64,000 nt of DNA from Marinomonas profundimaris (GTDB taxonomy: Bacteria > Pseudomonadota > Gammaproteobacteria > Pseudomonadales > Marinomonadaceae), in assembly GCF_000508165.1 (NCBI RefSeq), contig NZ_AYOZ01000002.1, positions 1 through 64,000 of the forward strand. Direction: 5' to 3'. Positions 14,108-23,105 of this stretch are shown here, in pieces (positions within the stretch are counted from its first letter, which is position 1; the number at the start of each line of letters is the position of its first letter). The notes below the pieces were generated by a model. That model was given only the letters and a program-made list of their open reading frames with translations, was not told where the DNA came from and made no database searches. The translations under genes were made by a program, and so were the position numbers.

Positions 14108-14890
14108 CTAGTTAGAGGCCATGGCCCCCATTCGGGTGGATACTTTCTTACAGGCGTCTTTGACCAATGTTTGAAAGTGTTGGAAGCGTGCTTCGTTTAC
14201 TCGAAATTTTGGTGCAGTAATACTCAGCGCCGCAATGGGTTCGTTTCTGTGGTTCAAAATGACAGAAGCGGCGCATTGAATGCCTTCTTCGTGTTCTTCT
14301 AAATCCAACGATATTTTGCTTTCACGAATTCTGATAAGTGCATTTCTTAACATGGCTTCGTTAATAAGCGTGGCGTCTGTGTGCTTGATAAATGTTTGTT
14401 CTTTGATTGCGTCGGCCAGTAAATCTTCGCTGAGAAACGCCATCATGGCTTTACCAACACCCGTGCAATAAGCCGGGCCTTTTTTACCGACAGCAGAAAA
14501 AAGTCGCAAGCTTTTCTGGCTTTCCAGTTTGTCGATGTAAATCACATCGCCTCGATCCAGTACGGCAAGGTGAATGGTTTCGCCTGTCTCATTCCACAGA
14601 TGTTTCATTTGATCCGCGGCAATGTCGCGCACATCAATTTTTGACCACGCTTGATGGGCCAGTTCTAACAATCCGTAACCTGGGTGATACAGCTGTGTGG
14701 CTTCGTCAAAACGAATCAAGCCTTTGTCCGTCAGCGACATCAATGTGCGATGCGCGGTGGCTTTTGGGAGGTCGGTTTTATCGACCAGTTCTGCAAAGCG
14801 TAATGGCACAGGCGTCATGCAAACTTCTTGCAATAGGCTAAGTGCTTTGTCTAGCGATGAGCCTCCGCTCTTAGTTTCCAAGTCTGCCAT
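14108..14890 (-). CDS. IclR-family regulator of the galactoside island
   Basis: 260 residues from the ATG at 14888-14890 (AAGGAA site); upstream in-frame starts lack one. The N-terminal winged helix-turn-helix (SLDKALSLLQEV, FAELVDKTDLPKATAHRTLM) and the C-terminal effector domain (DVIYIDKLESQKSLRLFSAV, GKKGPAYCTGVGKAMMAFLS, LDLEEHEEGIQCAASVIL) are complete. It is divergent from the permease operon. Three 15-bp sites of the classic IclR pattern TGGAA-N5-TTYCA lie at the two catabolic promoters (14977, 25968, 26015). I infer a repressor released by a pathway intermediate such as a 2-keto-3-deoxy acid; the effector is not shown. Confidence 0.92.
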   Translation of the reverse strand: MADLETKSGGSSLDKALSLLQEVCMTPVPLRFAELVDKTDLPKATAHRTLMSLTDKGLIRFDEATQLYHPGYGLLELAHQAWSKIDVRDIAADQMKHLWNETGETIHLAVLDRGDVIYIDKLESQKSLRLFSAVGKKGPAYCTGVGKAMMAFLSEDLLADAIKEQTFIKHTDATLINEAMLRNALIRIRESKISLDLEEHEEGIQCAASVILNHRNEPIAALSITAPKFRVNEARFQHFQTLVKDACKKVSTRMGAMASN

Positions 14891-14966
14891 AGGTGTTTTC
14901 CTTGTTATTTTTATGGGGTCAAATTGGACCAAATTAGCGCGCTGAAAAAATGTTCTAAATTCAGTA

Positions 14967-14995
14967 TTGCAAAAAATGGAACTTTATTCCATTAT
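14967..14995 (+). promoter_or_regulatory. Promoter of the galactoside operon with IclR-type operator
   Basis: TTGCAA (14967-14972), a 17-bp spacer and CATTAT (14990-14995). The palindrome TGGAACTTTATTCCA (14977-14991) lies inside the spacer, where a bound repressor would exclude RNA polymerase. It matches the known IclR operator shape TGGAA...TTCCA. Confidence 0.75.
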
Positions 14996-15092
14996 TTTAT
15001 TAGACGAATTATCTGCCCTCACATTTAGCGTTGGATTACAGATAGTAAGTAGGGCAATAAATTAACGAATAAAAATAAGAGGTATGTGCGCC

Positions 15093-15968
15093 ATGCAGAA
15101 ACTGCATAGCAGACAACAACAATGGATGCCGGTTTTGTTCTTAGCGCCAGCTGTCATTTTGTTTGTGGTCTACGTTATTTTTCCGATTCTCCAGAGTATC
15201 TGGTTGAGTTTTTATGAGTGGGATGGCATTGGCGAAAAAACCTTTGTGGGTTTTAGCAATTACATCGAACTCTTCGATGACTACCAATTCTGGGTGGCAC
15301 TAAAAAACAATCTCTATTGGATGGTGTTCTTCATGCTGGCGCCGCCAATTGGTTTGGGAATAGCTTTGTTTCTGAATCAAAAAGTCATGGGTATACGCCT
15401 TGTAAAATCCATGTTTTTCTTTCCTTTTGTCATTTCACAAGTTGTCGTCGGCTTAGTTTTTTCGTGGTTTTACGATCCTTCTTTTGGTCTTTTCAATAAA
15501 GCACTTGGCTTATTTGGTATGGAGCCAGTCGCCGTTCTGTCCGATGAAAATTGGGTGACATTCGGCATCATAGTCGCGGGGCTTTGGCCGCAAATTGCCT
15601 ATTGCATGATCTTGTATCTCACGGGCTTAAATAACCTCAGTCCAGACCAAATCGAAGCGGCACGTTTGGATGGCGCGCATGGCTGGAAAATGCTTCGTCA
15701 TGTGATTCTTCCTCAGCTAAAACCCGCCACATTCATTGCGATTGTGGTGACGGTGATTGGCGCGCTGCGTAGCTTTGACCTTGTGGCGACCATGACCAGC
15801 GGCGGGCCGTTTGGTACGTCCAGTGTGTTGGCTTACTTCATGTATGAGCAGTCCATTTTTAATTATCGAGCGGGTTACGGTGCGGCAATAGCAACTGTGT
15901 TGTTCCTGATTATGGATATTTATATTGCCTACTTCTTGTGGCGCATGCTGAAGAGTGAGAAAGCCTAA
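15093..15968 (+). CDS. Sugar ABC transporter permease 1 (MalF/UgpA type)
   Basis: 291 residues from the ATG at 15093, which is 10 nt from AAGAGG; an ATG at 15084 lies too close to that site. Six hydrophobic segments are visible, the first being WMPVLFLAPAVILFVVYVIF. The EAA loop that contacts the ATPase is IEAARLDGAHGWKMLRHVIL-P. The substrate-side loop SFYEWDGIGEKTFVGFSNYI is typical of CUT1 importers. It is the first gene of the catabolic operon, overlapping the next permease at the stop/start TAATG. Confidence 0.93.
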   Translation: MQKLHSRQQQWMPVLFLAPAVILFVVYVIFPILQSIWLSFYEWDGIGEKTFVGFSNYIELFDDYQFWVALKNNLYWMVFFMLAPPIGLGIALFLNQKVMGIRLVKSMFFFPFVISQVVVGLVFSWFYDPSFGLFNKALGLFGMEPVAVLSDENWVTFGIIVAGLWPQIAYCMILYLTGLNNLSPDQIEAARLDGAHGWKMLRHVILPQLKPATFIAIVVTVIGALRSFDLVATMTSGGPFGTSSVLAYFMYEQSIFNYRAGYGAAIATVLFLIMDIYIAYFLWRMLKSEKA

Positions 15969-16819
15969 TGTTTCCAACACCTATTGAAAAAAGATCCTTA
16001 CCTTTTAATTTAAGTTATCGCGTTGCCGTATGGATTTCGCTGTTCCTGTGGTTGCTGCCATTGTTGGCGGTTTTGCTGACCTCAGCACGGTCAACCGCCG
16101 ACATTAATGCCGGTAATTACTGGGGCATTCCGTCCGAATGGATGCTGTTTGAAAACTACACCATGGTGTTCACCGAAACGCCAATGTTGCGCTATTTATT
16201 GAACTCTATTTTGATCACGGTGCCGGCAGTCATTGGCGCGGTTGCCTTGTCTACCTTGGCGGGCTATGCGCTGGCCAAGTTCAAGTTTCGGGGCAATGTG
16301 GCTTTATTCGCGGCGTTTATCGCGGGAAATTTTGTACCATTTCAAATTCTAATGATTCCGGTGCGTGATTTAACCATTGGCATGGGGTTGTACGACACGG
16401 CGACGGGTTTGATCCTTTTCCATGTCGCGTTTCAAACAGGGTTTTGTACCTTGTTTATGCGCAACTTTATTGTGGGCTTGCCAGATGAATTGATCGAAGC
16501 GGCGCGCGTTGAAGGCGTGAGCGAATGGCAGATTTTCTGGCATGTTGTCTTGCCGTTGGTGCGTCCCGCTTTGGCGGCGTTGTCGGTGCTGATTTTTACC
16601 TTTATCTGGAATGATTACTTTTGGGCATTGGTGCTAGTACAGAGCGATGAAGTGCGTCCTATTACCGCCGGCATCAGTGCGTTAAAAGGTCAGTGGATGG
16701 CGTCTTGGCAGTTGATTGCAGCGGGCTCTATTGTCGCGGCATTGCCTCCGGTTATCTTGTTTTTCGCCATGCAACGACACTTTATTGCAGGCTTAACATT
16801 GGGTGCGACAAAAGGTTAA
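15968..16819 (+). CDS. Sugar ABC transporter permease 2 (MalG/UgpE type)
   Basis: 283 residues. The start overlaps the previous stop (TAATG). It has six membrane segments (VAVWISLFLWLLPLLAVLLT first) and the EAA motif LIEAARVEGVSEWQIFWHVV-L-P. It pairs with permease 1 to form the inner-membrane channel; the ATPase at 12988 and the periplasmic binding protein at 26065 complete a CUT1 importer. Galactosides such as melibiose, raffinose or lactose are likely cargo, because the two hydrolases encoded next lack signal peptides and need intact substrate inside the cell. Confidence 0.93.
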   Translation: MFPTPIEKRSLPFNLSYRVAVWISLFLWLLPLLAVLLTSARSTADINAGNYWGIPSEWMLFENYTMVFTETPMLRYLLNSILITVPAVIGAVALSTLAGYALAKFKFRGNVALFAAFIAGNFVPFQILMIPVRDLTIGMGLYDTATGLILFHVAFQTGFCTLFMRNFIVGLPDELIEAARVEGVSEWQIFWHVVLPLVRPALAALSVLIFTFIWNDYFWALVLVQSDEVRPITAGISALKGQWMASWQLIAAGSIVAALPPVILFFAMQRHFIAGLTLGATKG

Positions 16820-16821
16820 TC

Positions 16822-18969
16822 ATGATGAAAAATAATGTAGACATGAACTTTTATCGCCAAGATCAGCAGGGCAAAACCTTGGTCATTGCTTGCCCACAAC
16901 AGGGCGCACCGGAGTTGGTTTTTTTTGGTGATGCATTGCCTGCGACAACCGATTTGGCGAGTCTGTATTTGTCGAAACAAATGGCCATTCCGCAAGCCAT
17001 GTTGGACAAGCCCGCACCTATGTCTTTGATTCCCGAAGCGGGCCGAGGTTGGTTGCAATCGCCCGCGGTGGAAGCCAGCGCGGAAGATCGCCCTGTCTGG
17101 TCGGCGTGTTGGGTATTAGTTGACGTAAATGAAACCCAAGCTGGATTGTCAATTCGCTTAGAAGACAATGTGGCTCAGCTTGCACTTACACTGGATATTG
17201 GGTTGTTGTCATCGGGCGTGTTGCGACAACAATTAACCTTGACCAATCAAGGTCGGGGCGATGTGACGGTTCAGCGCTTGGCGTGTACTTTGCCGGTGGC
17301 GAGTCATTATGTTGAACGCATGGGTTTTTATGGCCGTTGGTGCCAAGAATTTCAGCAAGAGCGCAGCGATTGGCAATCGACTTGGTTGCAAGAAAACCGT
17401 AACGGCCGTAATTGTCATGCGAACTTTCCTGCGGTAATTGTCGGCGAACAAGGTTTTGGCGAACAGCAAGGCGAGCTGGTCGGCGCGCATTTAGCGTGGA
17501 GCGGCAATCACAGATTAAAAGCCGATTACACAGTAGAAGGCCATCGTTATTTGCAAGCGGAAGCCTTGTATTTGCCGGGCGAGATTGTTTTGGCGACGAA
17601 TGAAACCCTTTCTACACCAGAATTTTTATCCAGCCACAGCGCTTCTGGTTTGAACACCATGAGTCAACAATTCCATCAAGAAGCGCGCCAGCGTTTGCAT
17701 CTTTCAAAACCCCGTCCTGTGCATCTCAATACTTGGGAAGCATTCTATTTTGATCATGATATGACTCAACTGAAAGCCTTGGCAAAAGCCGCGGCAGACG
17801 TGGGCGTGGAGCGTTATATCCTCGATGATGGTTGGTTCCGTGGTCGTGATCATGACAAAGCGGCGTTGGGCGATTGGTTTGTGGATGAAACAAAATACCC
17901 AGACGGTTTGATGCCGCTGATCCGTTACGTCAAAGACGATCTCGGTATGGAATTTGGTTTGTGGTTTGAGCCTGAAATGGTCAATCCAGATTCCGATCTC
18001 TTTCGTGCGCACCCCGATTGGGCGTTGCAATTGCCTCAATACAGCGCCGCGTTGGCGCGCAATCAGTTGGTATTAAATCTCGCCAAACCAGACGCTTATC
18101 AATACATTCGTGAACGGTTGTTTGCCTTGTTTACGGAGTATCCGATTGATTATGTGAAATGGGATATGAACCGAGATTACACTCAGCCGAGTGGTGATAT
18201 CGCCCCGCAAGCGCATGCTCAAGTAGGGGCTTTGTATCGGTTACTGGATGAGATAAACCAAGCGTTTCCAGACATGGAAATCGAAAGCTGTTCGTCCGGC
18301 GGAGCACGGGTGGACTTTGGTATTTTGAATTACACCAAACGTTTTTGGGCGTCCGATTGCAACGACGCATTAGAGCGCCAGAGCATTCAGCGTGGCTTTA
18401 GTTATTTCTTTCCGCCCGAGGTTATGGGCTCTCACATTGGCCCAGATAAAAGCCATACCACCAGCCGAATTCACGATGTGGCATTTCGAGCGGGCACAGC
18501 CATGCTTGGGCATTTAGGCATCGAATGGAACTTGTTAGACGCCAATGCAGAGCAAAAAGCGACGATTGCGAATTGGTTGTCTCATTACAAACAGCATCGT
18601 GACATTTTGCACCAAGGCAATAATTGGCGTTTATCGAGCGCCGATGGCCGAGCACAAACGCAATGGTCATTAAGCCAAGATCGCAGGCAAGGTTTGGCGG
18701 TTTACAGTCAGCTTGCCATGCCAAAACAAGCGCAAACGTTGCCGGTGCGTTTACCCAATTTATTGCCTGAACAGAATTATCGAGTGGTGGTGTTGGAACA
18801 CAGCCCATTGCCAAGCCACCTTATGAAAGCCTTACCAGCGTGGTGGAAAAAAGACCTTGTTTTGAACGGTGCGAGCTTGAGTCAAGCGGGTCTCCAGTTG
18901 CCAATTTTAGACCCCGAATCCCTTATTTTATTAAGCATCCAAGCTGTGCCTTTGGCGGAGAATCATTGA
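16822..18969 (+). CDS. Alpha-galactosidase, glycoside hydrolase family 36
   Basis: 715 residues from the ATG at 16822 (AAAGG 6 nt upstream; the next codon is also ATG). Length is typical of bacterial GH36. There is an N-terminal beta-sandwich, then a TIM barrel with NTWEAFYFDHD, RYILDDGWFRGRDHDK, EFGLWFEPEMVNPDS, the nucleophile Asp448 in YVKWDMNRDY, the S-C-S-S-G-G-A-R sugar loop, and the acid/base Asp512 in FWASDCNDALERQ. It cleaves terminal alpha-galactosyl residues from oligosaccharides by a retaining mechanism. No signal peptide, so cytoplasmic. The gene starts 2 bp after the permease stop and ends directly at the dehydratase start. Confidence 0.95.
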   Translation: MMKNNVDMNFYRQDQQGKTLVIACPQQGAPELVFFGDALPATTDLASLYLSKQMAIPQAMLDKPAPMSLIPEAGRGWLQSPAVEASAEDRPVWSACWVLVDVNETQAGLSIRLEDNVAQLALTLDIGLLSSGVLRQQLTLTNQGRGDVTVQRLACTLPVASHYVERMGFYGRWCQEFQQERSDWQSTWLQENRNGRNCHANFPAVIVGEQGFGEQQGELVGAHLAWSGNHRLKADYTVEGHRYLQAEALYLPGEIVLATNETLSTPEFLSSHSASGLNTMSQQFHQEARQRLHLSKPRPVHLNTWEAFYFDHDMTQLKALAKAAADVGVERYILDDGWFRGRDHDKAALGDWFVDETKYPDGLMPLIRYVKDDLGMEFGLWFEPEMVNPDSDLFRAHPDWALQLPQYSAALARNQLVLNLAKPDAYQYIRERLFALFTEYPIDYVKWDMNRDYTQPSGDIAPQAHAQVGALYRLLDEINQAFPDMEIESCSSGGARVDFGILNYTKRFWASDCNDALERQSIQRGFSYFFPPEVMGSHIGPDKSHTTSRIHDVAFRAGTAMLGHLGIEWNLLDANAEQKATIANWLSHYKQHRDILHQGNNWRLSSADGRAQTQWSLSQDRRQGLAVYSQLAMPKQAQTLPVRLPNLLPEQNYRVVVLEHSPLPSHLMKALPAWWKKDLVLNGASLSQAGLQLPILDPESLILLSIQAVPLAENH

Positions 18970-20706
18970 ATGAGCGACACGAATAATAAAGACAAAAAGC
19001 CACTGCGCAGTCAGCAATGGTACGGAAAACTAGACAAAGACGGCTTTATTCATCGCAGTTGGATGAAAAACCAAGGCTTACCAGATCACAGTTTTGATGG
19101 TCGACCAATCATTGGTATTTGCAATTCATGGAGTGAATTGACGCCGTGTAATGCGCACCTGCGTGAATTAGCAGAATACGTGAAACGTGGTGTGTGGGAA
19201 GCAGGCGGTGTGCCGCTTGAATTTCCTGTTATGTCCTTGGGGGAAACCCAAATGAAACCAACCGCCATGTTGTTTCGTAACTTGATGAGCATGGACGTAG
19301 AAGAATCCATGCGCGCTTACGGCATGGACGGCGTTGTGTTACTAGGCGGGTGCGATAAAACCACACCGGCACAATTAATGGGCGCGTGTTCGGTCGATTT
19401 GCCAACCATTGTGGTGTCGTCCGGCCCTATGCTGAACGGCAAATATCGTGGTAAAGACATTGGCTCTGGCACCGACGTGTGGAAATTCAGTGAAGCCGTT
19501 CGTGGCGGCAAAATGAGCCTAGACGAATTTATGCGCGCCGAATCGGGTATGTCTCGCTCGCGTGGAACCTGTATGACCATGGGCACCGCATCGACCATGG
19601 CGTGCCTAGTGGAAGCTTTGGGCATGTCGTTACCTGAAAATGGCACCTTGCCAGCGGTGGACGCGCGGCGTCAGGCGTTGGCGCACATGACGGGCGGGCG
19701 GATTGTCGAGATGGTCAAAGAAGACCTTAAACCGTCTGATATTCTGACCAAATCCGCGTTTGAAAACGCCATTCGTGCCAATGCAGCAATCGGTGGTTCC
19801 ACCAATGCGGTGGTGCATTTACTGGCGATTGCCGGTCGAGTTGGGGTGGATTTGACCCTAGACGACTGGGATCGAATCGGGGCGGACATTCCATGTTTGG
19901 TGGATTTGATGCCATCGGGTCGATTCCTCATGGAAGATTTTCATTACGCGGGCGGTTTCCCCGCCTTGATCCAGCGCTTGAGTCATCTGTTTGATATGTC
20001 GGCCAACACCGTTTGCAACGCGAGCTTGGGCGAAATCACTGAAGGCGCAGAATGTTTCAATGAAGAAGTAATTCGTCCGCTTGATAAACCGTTGCGAGCC
20101 AATGCTGGCATTGCGGTATTGCGCGGCAATTTGTCACCACAAGGGGCGATTATCAAACCAAGCGCGGCGACGCCAGAATTACTGCAACACACCGGCAAAG
20201 CGGTGGTGTTTGAAAACATCGAAGACTACAAAGCGCGCATAGATACGCCGGAATTGGACGTGGATAAAGACTCTATTTTGGTTTTAAAAGGCTGTGGCCC
20301 AAAAGGTTATCCGGGCATGCCGGAAGTGGGCAACATGGCGCTGCCAAGTAAGCTATTGGAACAAGGTATTACAGACATGGTTCGCATTAGTGATGCACGC
20401 ATGAGCGGCACTGCATTTGGTACTGTCGTGCTGCATGTGGCGCCAGAATCCACCATGGGCGGGCCATTGGCGTTGGTGCAGCACGGCGATGAAATTACCC
20501 TCGATGTGGAAGGGCGCGGTTTGCATTTGCACATCTCGGACGAAGAGATGGCCCGTCGTAAAGCGGCATGGCAACCAGAAAAAAGTGATTACCATCGCGG
20601 TTACGCAAAACTCTATATCGATCATGTAATGCAAGCCGATCAAGGAGCCGATTTGGATTTCCTCGTCGGCAGCAGTGGCTCGAAAGTGAGTCGGGAGTCT
20701 CATTAA
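18970..20706 (+). CDS. IlvD/Edd-family sugar-acid dehydratase (galactonate/arabinonate type)
   Basis: 578 residues, in the length class of the L-arabinonate/D-galactonate dehydratases with a [2Fe-2S] cluster, shorter than Edd. Cluster-ligand cysteines are suggested by P-C-N-A-H-L-R, LLGGCDKTTPAQLMGA and SRGTCMTMGTASTMA. A conserved active-site Ser lies in RISDARMSGTAFGTVVLHV. In this operon it should dehydrate D-galactonate to 2-keto-3-deoxygalactonate, the substrate of DgoK two genes on. It is not the enolase-type DgoD. Related arabinonate dehydratases also accept galactonate and fuconate, so the in vivo range may be wider. Confidence 0.88.
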   Translation: MSDTNNKDKKPLRSQQWYGKLDKDGFIHRSWMKNQGLPDHSFDGRPIIGICNSWSELTPCNAHLRELAEYVKRGVWEAGGVPLEFPVMSLGETQMKPTAMLFRNLMSMDVEESMRAYGMDGVVLLGGCDKTTPAQLMGACSVDLPTIVVSSGPMLNGKYRGKDIGSGTDVWKFSEAVRGGKMSLDEFMRAESGMSRSRGTCMTMGTASTMACLVEALGMSLPENGTLPAVDARRQALAHMTGGRIVEMVKEDLKPSDILTKSAFENAIRANAAIGGSTNAVVHLLAIAGRVGVDLTLDDWDRIGADIPCLVDLMPSGRFLMEDFHYAGGFPALIQRLSHLFDMSANTVCNASLGEITEGAECFNEEVIRPLDKPLRANAGIAVLRGNLSPQGAIIKPSAATPELLQHTGKAVVFENIEDYKARIDTPELDVDKDSILVLKGCGPKGYPGMPEVGNMALPSKLLEQGITDMVRISDARMSGTAFGTVVLHVAPESTMGGPLALVQHGDEITLDVEGRGLHLHISDEEMARRKAAWQPEKSDYHRGYAKLYIDHVMQADQGADLDFLVGSSGSKVSRESH

Positions 20707-21479
20707 TGATAAATAATAAAAACAAGACGATTTATCCCAGTTTGGCTGGTCGACATGCGCTGGTAAGTGGCGGGGCGTCCGGCATTGGCGAAGCGCTGGT
20801 GCGAGCGTTGGCGCAGCAAGGTTGCTTGGTGAGTTTTTTTGATATCGACCAAGCGGCAGGCGATGCGTTGGCAAAAGAGTTGAAAGCGCAGGGTTATCAG
20901 GCGCATTTTGATCTGGTCGATTTGACGCAAATTGAAACGCTGAAAGACACCATTCATGGTCGAATGTCGGTGTGGGGAACGATTCGAGTTCTGGTGAATA
21001 ACGCCGCGAATGATCATCGTCATACGCTGCAAGAGCTAACATCGGAACAATTCGATCAATGCATGTCAGTGAATTTGAAACATCACTTCTTTGCGGCGCA
21101 AGCGGTAGCGCCCGCCATGGCAGAAGCGGGTGGCGGCAGCATTATCAACATGAGTTCCAATTCGTGGATGCTTGGGCTGGCGGGTTATCCGGGGTATGTC
21201 ACCGCCAAAGCGGGTATTTCTGGATTAACAAAAGGTTTGGCTCGTGAGTTGGGCGCGCAAAAAATTCGTGTCAATACGGTGTTGCCCGGTTGGGTGATGA
21301 CCGAAAAGCAAAAGCGCTTATGGCTAACCCCAGAGGCCGAAGCGGAATTAATGACGCAGCAGTCATTGAAAGAAAAAATTGAGCCAGAAGACGTGGCGGA
21401 TTTGGTGCTGTTCTTAGGCGCAGACGACAGCCGGATGATTTCTGGACAAAGTCTGGTGGTTGATGGAGGGCGCTTGTAA
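20706..21479 (+). CDS. SDR-family sugar dehydrogenase, probable D-galactose 1-dehydrogenase
   Basis: 257 residues. The start overlaps the dehydratase stop. The Rossmann motif is HALVSGGASGIGEALVRALA. LVNNAANDHRH carries the N-A-A-N-D-x-R-H stretch that I associate with rhizobial galactose/arabinose 1-dehydrogenases. Catalytic Ser lies in INMSSNSW, with Tyr164 and Lys168 in GYVTAKAG. It should oxidise galactose to galactono-lactone with NAD(P)+. The neighbours (lactonase, dehydratase, kinase, aldolase) place it as step one of the De Ley-Doudoroff route. No galactokinase or epimerase is nearby. Confidence 0.85.
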   Translation: MINNKNKTIYPSLAGRHALVSGGASGIGEALVRALAQQGCLVSFFDIDQAAGDALAKELKAQGYQAHFDLVDLTQIETLKDTIHGRMSVWGTIRVLVNNAANDHRHTLQELTSEQFDQCMSVNLKHHFFAAQAVAPAMAEAGGGSIINMSSNSWMLGLAGYPGYVTAKAGISGLTKGLARELGAQKIRVNTVLPGWVMTEKQKRLWLTPEAEAELMTQQSLKEKIEPEDVADLVLFLGADDSRMISGQSLVVDGGRL

Positions 21480-22438
21480 TGACGTCATCAAATTCTGTTT
21501 CTCACTCTTTAAGCGGCAACGCGAGCTTTATCGCGGTGGATTGGGGAACCACCAATTTACGCGTTTTTCTGCTGAATCAGCATGGTGATATTCAGGCGCA
21601 ACGCGACAGTGATCAAGGCATGTTGAAACTGGGCGCGTCGGAATTCGAGACCGTATTAGCGGATTTATTGGACGACTGGCTAACAAGCGATTTACCGATT
21701 TACATGGCGGGCATGGTGGGCAGTCGTGGAGGCTGGCAAGAAGTGCCATACCAGCGTTGTCCAATAAAACTTAGTGATTTATCCGAACACCTACATTGGT
21801 TAAAAACCGCTTTACCTAATCCCATTGCGATTGTGCCTGGTTTGCAAGGCCAAGGCGTTGCGGGGTATCACGATGTGATGCGTGGTGAAGAGACGCAATT
21901 ATTAGGCGCAATGGATTGGTTGGAAGCGCAAGGTCGCACTGAGGAAGCCCCTGTTTTTTGTTTGCCCGGAACACACTGCAAATGGGTGCAAATCCAAAAC
22001 GGTCACGTGACGCAATTTTCGACTTCGATCACGGGAGAGTTGTTTGCGCGTCTCAACGATGAATCCAGTTTGGTCAAAGGGTTGCCTAAGTCCGACGTGT
22101 TAAACGAAGGCGCGTTTAATCAGGGCGTATTGGCCAGCCAACAAGGCGGTGGCATTTTGCATCATTTGTTTAGCGCTCGCAGTCGGTTTGTGTGCGGTGA
22201 ATTGGCTGCCGATGAAGTGAGAGACTACTTGTCTGGTGTGGTGATTGGTCATGATGTAAATGACATTTTAGAATCACTGAGCGCGCCAGAAAGCCCGGTT
22301 GTTATTGTCGGAAGCAAAGCATTAAGCGCGCGCTATGCGTTGGCGCTGGCTTCTCGTCAGCTTAAATCTGAGTTTTTAGACGCCAGCGAGGCGAGTATTC
22401 GCGGCTTAAAACGTTTGGCGAATAAAGGAGCGAAATGA
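21479..22438 (+). CDS. dgoK: 2-dehydro-3-deoxygalactonokinase
   Basis: 319 residues, start overlapping the SDR stop (TAATG). The DgoK family is shown by FIAVDWGTTNLRVFLLNQHG (phosphate 1 loop), MAGMVGSRGGWQEVPY, FCLPGTHCKWVQIQNG and FSTSITGELFARL. It phosphorylates 2-keto-3-deoxy-D-galactonate at O6 with ATP. It overlaps the aldolase gene by 4 bp, giving tight translational coupling of kinase and aldolase, as in dgo operons. A short Ser-rich N-terminal extension precedes the core. Confidence 0.94.
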   Translation: MTSSNSVSHSLSGNASFIAVDWGTTNLRVFLLNQHGDIQAQRDSDQGMLKLGASEFETVLADLLDDWLTSDLPIYMAGMVGSRGGWQEVPYQRCPIKLSDLSEHLHWLKTALPNPIAIVPGLQGQGVAGYHDVMRGEETQLLGAMDWLEAQGRTEEAPVFCLPGTHCKWVQIQNGHVTQFSTSITGELFARLNDESSLVKGLPKSDVLNEGAFNQGVLASQQGGGILHHLFSARSRFVCGELAADEVRDYLSGVVIGHDVNDILESLSAPESPVVIVGSKALSARYALALASRQLKSEFLDASEASIRGLKRLANKGAK

Positions 22439-23076
22439 ACATGACACATTCTTTTGATGCACTGATGCAAGAGTTCCCCATGGTGGCCATTTTACGAGGC
22501 ATTCGAAAAGACGAAGTGGTTGAACATACCCGAGCTCTGATTGACGCGGGCTTTCGTTTGATCGAAGTGCCGCTGAATTCGCCAGAACCGTTTGTCAGTA
22601 TTCGCTTGTTGCAAGAGGCCTTTGGTGATCAGGCCGTGATTGGTGCGGGTACTGTATTGACCATGGGGCAATTGACCGAGTTGGTCGCTACGGGCGCAAA
22701 ATTAATGGTGTGTCCGCACACGGATCCTGAACTGATTAAAGCCGCGAAAGTGGCGGGATTATTTGCTATGCCGGGGTTCTTTACCGCGAGTGAAGCGTTT
22801 GCGGCGTTGCACGCGGGCGCAGATGCGGTGAAATTGTTTCCGGCAGAAGCCTTACCAACGATCAATGTGGTGAAAGCCTTAGGCGCGGTGATTCCAGCAG
22901 ACACTTGGTTGTGTCCGGTGGGCGGTGTGACGCCAGAGAATGTGGCCGATTATTTGAAAGTGGGCGCACGTGGTTTTGGTTTGGGTTCTGCCTTGTACAA
23001 AAAAGGGCAGTCCGTGGAAACGACGAAAGCCAATGCCTGCGCTTTTATGGCTGCTTGGAAAGCGTATCAGGCTTAA
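22435..23076 (+). CDS. dgoA: 2-dehydro-3-deoxy-6-phosphogalactonate aldolase
   Basis: 213 residues; ATGs at 22435 and 22441 are both possible. It is a class I KDPG/KDPGal aldolase: Glu44 in RLIEVPLNSP, the Schiff-base Lys133 in DAVKLFPAEALP, a phosphate-binding Gly-rich end (CPVGGVTPENVADYLKVGAR) and the G-S-A-L-Y motif typical of DgoA. It splits 2-keto-3-deoxy-6-phosphogalactonate into pyruvate and glyceraldehyde 3-phosphate, which then enter central metabolism. It is the single-domain form, not the DgoA-DgoD fusion. The lactonase gene follows after 29 bp. Confidence 0.94.
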   Translation: MNMTHSFDALMQEFPMVAILRGIRKDEVVEHTRALIDAGFRLIEVPLNSPEPFVSIRLLQEAFGDQAVIGAGTVLTMGQLTELVATGAKLMVCPHTDPELIKAAKVAGLFAMPGFFTASEAFAALHAGADAVKLFPAEALPTINVVKALGAVIPADTWLCPVGGVTPENVADYLKVGARGFGLGSALYKKGQSVETTKANACAFMAAWKAYQA

Positions 23077-23105
23077 TCCCTCGGATTTTCAGGAGAATAA
23101 AAATA

